Shown here: piece after piece, positions 57,881 to 64,000 of the stretch
Layout: every line of letters starts with the position of its first letter
How positions within the stretch are numbered: position 1 is the first letter of the stretch
Assembly: GCA_037127315.1 (NCBI GenBank)
Contig: JBBBDQ010001617.1
Coordinates: 484,001-548,000 of the forward strand
Reading direction: 5' to 3'
Length of the DNA stretch: 64,000 nt
DNA from: Ascarosepion bandense
Taxonomy: Eukaryota; Mollusca; Cephalopoda; Sepiida; Sepiidae
The notes under the pieces: model-generated
Told to the model about the DNA's origin: nothing
What the model saw: only the letters and a program-made list of their open reading frames with translations
Database searches by the model: none
Program-made: the position numbers and the translations under genes

Positions 57881-58131
57881 AAAACTTTATTTTTAGTGAG
57901 TATATTTGAGTTGCTCTCTGTGTTTTTATTTGATTCCTGTTATAGGCACAGTTTTTATAGGCACAGTTTTTATTTCAATTTATACTGGTTGTTAGTAATT
58001 TCAATGTCTGATAAAATAAAAAAAATAAAACAATAGCAACTGAAACATTTGTACCATATAAAAATGGTGTTTATAGTAATAAAAGATATGGATTTTATTT
58101 TTGTAGACGTCCAAATGATTTTTCTTTTCAG

Positions 58132-58178
58132 GTCAAAGGAACTAGACAAGAGGTTCTACAATGAACCGAAATATCAAA
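58132..58178 (+). CDS. exon 2 of spliced gene, start codon
   Basis: A polypyrimidine stretch ending TTTCTTTTCAG precedes the exon and GTAAGT follows it. ATG at 58161-58163 sits in ACAATGA, with A at -3. An in-frame TAG at 58144-58146 lies 15 bases upstream inside the exon, so translation must begin at this ATG if that frame is used. The coding part (MNRNIK) ends on a codon boundary. An alternative frame (SKELDKRFYNEPKYQ) is open through the exon but meets a stop in exon 3 when joined directly. Confidence 0.5.
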
Positions 58179-58205
58179 GTAAGTAAAATCTTCATTTATA
58201 TAATA

Positions 58206-58477
58206 CTATCAGTATAGCCTGGCATTTAAAACTAATCCATGGTCCTGGAGCTCAGACTCTTTGGATGTTGACACAAAAGACTAAAAGAAAAATGAATGAA
58301 TGTAAGTCAAATTTTGATTTCCTGGTATCGATATCAAATAGGTTTTTTTCATCATAAACTGAATTTTGAAGGCTAAATAAGTCCTCTGAGTAAATGGTAT
58401 CATTATACCTACTTAGAGCCAAACCTGAAGCAAAAACTAAAATAAAAGGGCTGAAAAAAATACAGACATACAGGCAG

Positions 58478-58528
<51 letters not shown>

Positions 58529-58817
58529 TCTTGCCTTTTTTTAATATATATATATAATCGATTTTCTGCACTATTGTAAGAACTGCAACCTTGAAACTTC
58601 TGAATATCACTTCTTATATCTTTGTCTATGAGTGTATCAAATTTGATTAAAATCGGACCACTCCTTCTATAACCCAATTTTTTAGATTATTGATTTTCGA
58701 TATTTATCGGGGGTACCTCGACACAAAACTTAGCTAAAAACACTCACAGATGCTTATAGTACAACTGTGTAAATTTTCAAGAAAATCGGTTCAGCCATTT
58801 TGGAGTCTATAGGTAAT

Positions 58818-58858
<41 letters not shown>

Positions 58859-58884
58859 AAGTTCCATTTATAAATAAGTTTAGA
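58206..58884 (-). mobile_element. Helitron, near complete, inside intron 2
   Basis: 679-bp reverse-strand copy of the long subtype. 5' end TCTAAACTT on the minus strand (58876-58884) preceded by A; the 3' CTAG is mutated to ATAG. Contains two (CA)n tracts (58482-58523 and 58819-58855) and a TA tract. Confidence 0.78.
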
Positions 58885-59587
58885 TTTATTGCCAGATTTA
58901 TCATGGATTTTCCAAACTGATAGACAGAAAAGTTCATTGCTCTGGTTTAAAGATAGACTTTTTTTTCTCTTTTATAATTTTCTTGGTAAAGAGTCTCACT
59001 TACTTGACATTAGTGTAATTAGTAGTTCTGTATGTGACTAATAACTTAAATAAACCACAAGCCAATCATAATTTTGGTTTTATGCAGTCACCCTTTGAAA
59101 CGGATTTTGTTTTGTTTCCATGTTTTAATGAAAGTCTTGTTCAACCTTCAATGTTTTGTACAGAAAACCTCAGAAGGTCATTATAATTGTTTTACAAGTT
59201 GACCAGCATTAAAGATGGCCTTGTTAATACAATAATTGATTTGTTGTTGTTTTTCTGCTTTCATTTACTTGCGTTTGCAAGGCAGACTGCTGTGGTAAAT
59301 GCCGTTCCACTTTGTAACCAGTTATATGTAACCAATAGCATGAGTACGTACTCTTTGAGTTCAACATTTGGAATTCAGTTGATTATGCAACCTTGCTTTC
59401 AATCTTTTAGCATCTTCAGTCATCTTATATTAATTCTTTGTATAAAAAACCTGAAAATGCCAAAAGGTTGTGTAATTGGCTGAATTCTAAATTAAAATAT
59501 TTAAAAGCTCTACATTATATATGTATTGAGCACTTTTTAATACAAATGTGTACTTATCCGATTAGATTGTGAACAAAAAACTATTTA

Positions 59588-59628
<41 letters not shown>

Positions 59629-59910
59629 TGATCTAAGGAATAAAAAATGGACATTGGAAAAATATAAACTGCTCAATGCTTTATAGCAGAGCAAATATGA
59701 TTTGCAAGAAAGGTATCGCCATTGGCCATGAACTAATTTAAGTTTTATGTGTATGTTGGCATGCAATTATCAATTGTTGGCTGAGGATTGTATACTAATG
59801 TACACATCAAACTTTAGGTAGTGGTCAACCAATGTAAACACTTTTGTTGTGTGTGTCTGTGTGTGGATATCAATATATATACATATGGGTATACATGCAG
59901 GTACACACAT
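58885..59910. other. no feature recognised; (TA)n
   Basis: Non-coding apart from a (TA)n run at 59595-59625. Would be intron 2 sequence. Confidence 0.45.
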
Positions 59911-59914
59911 TTTT

Positions 59915-62890
59915 TTTTTTTCTAATCATTTCACCCCAAGCAAGGCAGAACTTCCACTGGTACACAGGGGGTTACAAAAAAGTTGAGTGATGAGGAAGAA
60001 ATTAGAGGGGAGTGAGAGAATGAGTAAAAACAGTCTACAGGTGTGAAGGGGGCTGCATGAGAGTAAAGTGCAAAGGAAGAAGAACATGATACAAGGGTTG
60101 CCATGGAAAGGATGAAAGTCAAGGAGATAAGGGATGGCAATTGACATTGCAATTAAATTCTTGGAGATTCTAGCTGTCAGGGAAGCAAGTATATGAAAGG
60201 GAATTCCACAGGTGGAAAGTGCGAGACAAGAAGCTTCTAGAGTAGAAGTTGAGTTACATTTGATCAGTTTCACTGTAAAAGGGTGGGACCTAGTCACTAT
60301 ATAATAGCTTGACTAAATTTATGCAGAGGGGGCACCAGGGAGCTAAGCTCATCAGAGTAGAAGTTGTGAAAGTATTTTTAGATGAAACTGAGGGAAGCCA
60401 CATCTCATAGTGAGAAAATGACTGGAGTTGAGCTGCCAGGTCGGGATCTATTACACTGCAGATTCTTTGTCGGATTTTGTCAAGAACCCAGAGATGAATA
60501 ACAGAGGCACCCGACCAGATACGACAGCAGTATTCAATGCACCGGTGGATGGTAGGTTTATATATGTGCAGGATGGATTCATACGAGAAAAACTACAGAG
60601 TGAACCGACCTTCCTAGCAGCAGATTTTACTATGGATTCAATGTAGTCGGCTGATAGTTAGGCCAAAGAGGTACAGTATTTTGCTTTCAGGGAGACTAGC
60701 CTGATTTATGCTGATGAGGGGTAGGAGCAGTTGTCTATGGTGGTTAAAGGGTAGCAGCTTTATTTTGGAAACATTAAAATTTACAAGCCATTTCTTACCC
60801 AGTCCAACACAGATTGGAGGTCCTTTTCAAGATCAGCAGCGAAGCTTGCTTTGTCTGCCTCGGCAGATTTCTTATCAAGACAGGAGTAAATGGTTGTCGT
60901 CAGCATAGATGGCTACTTGGGATCTGATTACACCAAGGAGATCGTTGATGAAGATCAGAAAAAGCATAAGACTTAGAATGACCTAGAATTGAGGGACACC
61001 CGTGTTCGTATGATAGTATCTGGAAGCATGCCCATTTATGATGCCATTTGAAAGGAATGACTGGATTAGGTCAAACAAGTATCCAGTTATACCATAGCCC
61101 TGTAGCTTGTGTAAAAGGCCAGCATGCCAGACTTTGTCAAATGCGTTGGAGATATCTAGTGCAACAGCTCGAGCTTTGCTGTTCTTATTGAGGCCTGGTA
61201 TATATATATTCTGTGATAGTTGTTAGCATATCAGCAGTAAACCTGGTGAAGCGGAAACCATACTGTTTATCGGAGAAGAAGCTGTGGGCTGTGAGATGTT
61301 GGACCACTTCAGCATTGATAATAGCCTCGAACACTTTGCAAAAAATCAGTAGGAAGCTGATAGGGCAAAATTTAGTGGGGTTTTCTAGCGTTCTTAAATA
61401 TGAGAACCATAGTGGAGGACTTCCAGCAGGCAGGGAATCAAGAAGCAGAGAAGCAGTAGTCATAGTTTGGAGAGAACAGGGGAGAGTTCAAGGGCACATT
61501 TCTTCAGGACAATGATTGGAATTCCATCACTTCTGCTCGCCTTATTTGGCTCAAGCTTTGAAATTATCTTAGAGACCAGTGAGGGCGTAATGTGAATGTC
61601 ACTCAGATGGGCTTCAGTGGGAAGTTGGGTGCAAACACCCCAGAAAAATCAAATGTTGAGTTAATGGAGAATTTGTGAGCAAAGCATTCAGCCTTGTTTA
61701 CTGAAGATGTGAGAACCTCAAATTCATTGATTAAAGGGAGGATTAAGGGCTTGCTCTTATTTAACACATTTTTACAGAGCCACCAGTAGTCTTTGGAGCC
61801 AAACTTGCAGGATGCTATATGATACATATTCATTCTTTCAGCAAACAGCAACTTAACATCATTTAGGATCCTCTTGCACTCATTAAGAGCAGAGGCAAAA
61901 AAGTGCCTATTATGATCAGATGCATGACTTCGATAAAGCCAGAAGAAGTAATTCCTGTGGGCAATGGCGGCTGAGCAAGCAGGGAAGAGCCAGAGGAATG
62001 AATGAGGTTTAAGTTGTAACTTCCTGGCTGTGGTGAAAACATCTATACCAGCTTTAACTCAAGATGAGACCTCAGATGTATGGTCTTCAACTAGAAGACT
62101 AAAAACTTTGTTCCAAGGAATATCACACAGGAAATCGCGGAACAACTCCCAGTCTGCTCTTTGGTAGCAGTAAGATATTCTGCTGGTCGGATGTTCCTGG
62201 GGAGAGAAGTGGAAGAAGATATTAACAAAAACCACAGCATGATCCAAATTCTCAAGAGGGAAAAGCTGTATGATATGGTAAGAGTCAGAGATAGAAGTGA
62301 AGCAGAGATCTAGTAGTGAGTCAGTTTCATTTGGGTTATTAAAGAAACACGGCGGGGTGGGGAAATCCACTACTTGTGTAAGGGATTGAGTGATTGAAAA
62401 GTTCATGGTATAGACACCAGCAAAATCTGTGACAGAGGTTTCCAGTCACAAATATGTGTGCAAACAGATGAAAAGAAATGGCCTTATCTCTATTTTTAGA
62501 TTTTCTGTCAAGTACAGAACAGTCAGGAGTTGAAGGGGAGAGGTAGAGAAAGAAAAGATAGCTAACTGAGCTTAGTAGAGAGAGAGATGGAGACATGTAG
62601 GTATAATTTGGAGATTCAAGAGAAATCATCCTAGCTAGAGGGAGATAAACTCTAATTCTATACATATGGACATTGGTGTCATTCCTAAAGAGTGGAAGGT
62701 AACTAGGGATACAGAAAACAAAGGAAGGAATTGAGGGGTCATTGTTAGTTTTACAGAGAGCTAAGATGTCAGATGAGTTTACTTGTTGCTGCAAAAGTTG
62801 GGACAGATACTACAGATGTTTAAGAAAGATGTTAGGCTTAGAGATGTTTAGCTGGTTTAGTTTTAATTCTTACTTTGTGTGATGCCATAA
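59915..62890 (-). mobile_element. longest LINE copy, decayed
   Basis: Minus-strand copy of the main LINE family, about 3 kb. From the 5' side: an endonuclease-like region (62050-62794, with SDILALCKTN and NLDHAVVFVNIF blocks), a linker (61500-62050), the RT region (60700-61460, KVFEAIINAEVVQHL block at about 61330), the C-terminal region (59926-60430) and a 3' tail with poly(A), seen as the T run at 59911-59921. Frameshifts and stops break every domain. The DNA is GA-rich on the + strand because of the minus-strand coding. Confidence 0.82.
62059..62794 (-). pseudogene. LINE endonuclease-like region
   Basis: Two overlapping minus-strand frames (62339-62794 and 62059-62406) together span an apurinic-like endonuclease domain. 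VTGNLCHRF stands where the family's usual GDFN motif should be, and NLDHAVV where an SDH motif is expected. Catalytic residues are therefore lost. The PNETDSLLDLCFTS segment between them is typical of this domain. Confidence 0.65.
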
Positions 62891-63244
62891 TTAGAGATTT
62901 TTGGTAAGAAGAGGCCTAGAGTAGCAGTGTCAGTTGGTCGTCAAATGCAACATCTGTAGGAAGAAAATTGGCGCAGACTGCAGCATAATGTGGCCTTAGG
63001 GTTACCCACCAGATGCACTTGCAGGAACACTCATCCATGCACAACATGGCACCACAAGAAACCCTGATATTATTCAACTGTTGTCAGAGCAGCCTTTCAA
63101 GATGCTATGCAAGTGTTCAGGCTCCTAATTACCAGTCAGAAGTAGCAACCAGGAAACTGCCAACTCAGTACCCTCAAAATGAAGAGACATCACCACTATC
63201 CACATGTCTTGCAAAAGGCTTACAACAGCACTACTGTTAAGACC
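62891..63244. other. unassigned, possible repeat
   Basis: Includes a frame at 63013-63240 without recognisable domains. It may be the LINE 5' region or another repeat. Confidence 0.35.
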
Positions 63245-63363
63245 CGAGGAAAAAAAAGAAACCTGGAATCCCTTCCTAAACAGGAAACAAGGCATGAGCT
63301 TCTACTCCTGTTCAAAAGAAGAGGGAGGAGTATGAACCAGGCACCAGTAGTCTTTCTACTCCA
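63245..63363 (-). repeat. dispersed repeat, family F fragment
   Basis: Diverged match to 25860-25985 and 40565-40685 (CCTAAACAGGAAACAAGG, CACCAGTAGTCTTTCTACTCC-like end). Confidence 0.55.
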
Positions 63364-63834
63364 ATATGAAGAAAGAATTAAAAAAAAAAAAATTTAAAAT
63401 TCCCAATGTTTTAACTTAGTTAAAATCAGGCGATCCCTTAATAATCACTACAAGAGAATTTCAACATATCTTTCCTTAGGAATTCAAAGAAAAATTAAAA
63501 ATTAAAATCAGCCCTTGCTGTCAGTATGCCTAAAAGAGCTAACTGAAATCTTGATTGACACAAGTATATTTTAAAATTTATCCAATGCTATATGCAACAA
63601 AAGATAACAACAAATAAAGATAAATAAATAAATCTAAATTTTGCAAATTAAGTACTCTGAAAAAGTCAATCAAACTTATAAATAGATAATTTTCTGGTGT
63701 TAATAGAAAGTTTCAAGAAAGATTTTATCAATTTTCCAGTATTCTTACATGTTTCCTTTCTGCTGGAGGTAAAGAATGCAAAAATGTTCCATAATTTTTA
63801 ACTTTTTTTATTTGATTTTTATTTCTTTTCTCAG
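63364..63834. other. end of intron 2, with family H piece
   Basis: Mostly AT-rich. 63725-63800 matches family H at 42430-42515. A polypyrimidine stretch precedes the acceptor at 63833-63834. Confidence 0.45.
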
Positions 63835-63884
63835 ACAAGTCCCAAGGAATCTCGCTGCTCAGGAAAGGACCAACATGAAGTCAG
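63835..63884 (+). CDS. exon 3 of spliced gene
   Basis: 50-base exon between TTTCTTTTCTCAG and GTCAG|GTAGAG. Read in phase 0 after exon 2 it is fully open and polar (SPKESRCSGKDQHE). It ends with two bases of a split codon. A second frame is also open, so the frame rests on the start codon in exon 2. No domain or family recognised. Confidence 0.48.
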
Positions 63885-63986
63885 GTAGAGCTACAGATTT
63901 TCTGTTTAAGATTCACTTAAAAATTCCTCCAAGAAAATCTCAGAAAAATTTATTTCACAAAGATGTTATTTCTGATTTCATTGCAG

Positions 63987-64000
63987 AATGTCAACCAGAT
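63987..64000 (+). CDS. start of exon 4, cut by window edge
   Basis: The acceptor TTTCATTGCAG ends at 63986. The first base completes the split codon from exon 3 (AG|A, Arg), then MSTR follows. Intron 3 would be 102 bp (63885-63986). The rest of the gene lies to the right of the window. Confidence 0.42.

Noticed and set aside
58132..58178. Alternative exon 2 frame SKELDKRFYNEPKYQ
   Set aside because: Joined to exon 3 it hits a stop after 14 codons; the ATG frame joins cleanly. It stays possible only if an unseen exon lies between.

Overview
The window reads as non-coding DNA from a large, AT-rich, intron-heavy animal genome. There are no operons, no bacterial gene spacing and no long continuous host reading frames. 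Most recognisable sequence is repeats: tRNA-derived SINEs, non-LTR retrotransposon remains, solo LTRs, Helitrons, mariner and hAT elements, and microsatellites. The mix of repeat families looks most like a mollusc, perhaps a cephalopod such as an octopus. That is recognition from memory at moderate to low confidence, since no search could be run.

The one host gene I can argue for is the 5' end of a spliced + strand gene. A possible untranslated first exon ends at a GTGAGT donor at 20673. A second exon (58132-58178) carries a start codon in good context with an in-frame stop just upstream. Exons 3 (63835-63884) and 4 (from 63987, cut by the window edge) continue the frame. The first intron would be about 37 kb and holds most of the repeats. 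The product is not recognisable from the visible residues.

Layout: 1-9.3 kb holds LTR-like repeats, a LINE tail and SINEs. At 9.6-19.9 kb there are a minisatellite, two opposed Helitrons, a solo LTR and several LINE copies, including the best reverse-transcriptase frame (18499-19209, minus). From 19.9 to 22.9 kb is a repeat-poor block around candidate exon 1. At 23-37 kb there are SINEs, an inverted-repeat pair, a tandem array made from a LINE end, a SINE split by another insertion, and a complete Helitron. At 38-39.5 kb is a second reverse-transcriptase copy. At 41-51.7 kb there are tRNA-like SINEs, LTRs, and an old tandem duplication whose two copies each took a different insertion. At 52.1-57.7 kb there are a perfect 27-bp minisatellite, two mariner copies, a small TA-flanked element, a fold-back element and a hAT element with a perfect 8-bp target duplication. 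At 58-64 kb there are exons 2-4, a Helitron and the longest LINE copy, which keeps decayed endonuclease and reverse-transcriptase regions.

No new defence, metabolic or regulatory system is visible. The strongest results are structural: element boundaries with matching target-site duplications, Helitrons carrying microsatellites, and the spliced gene start.
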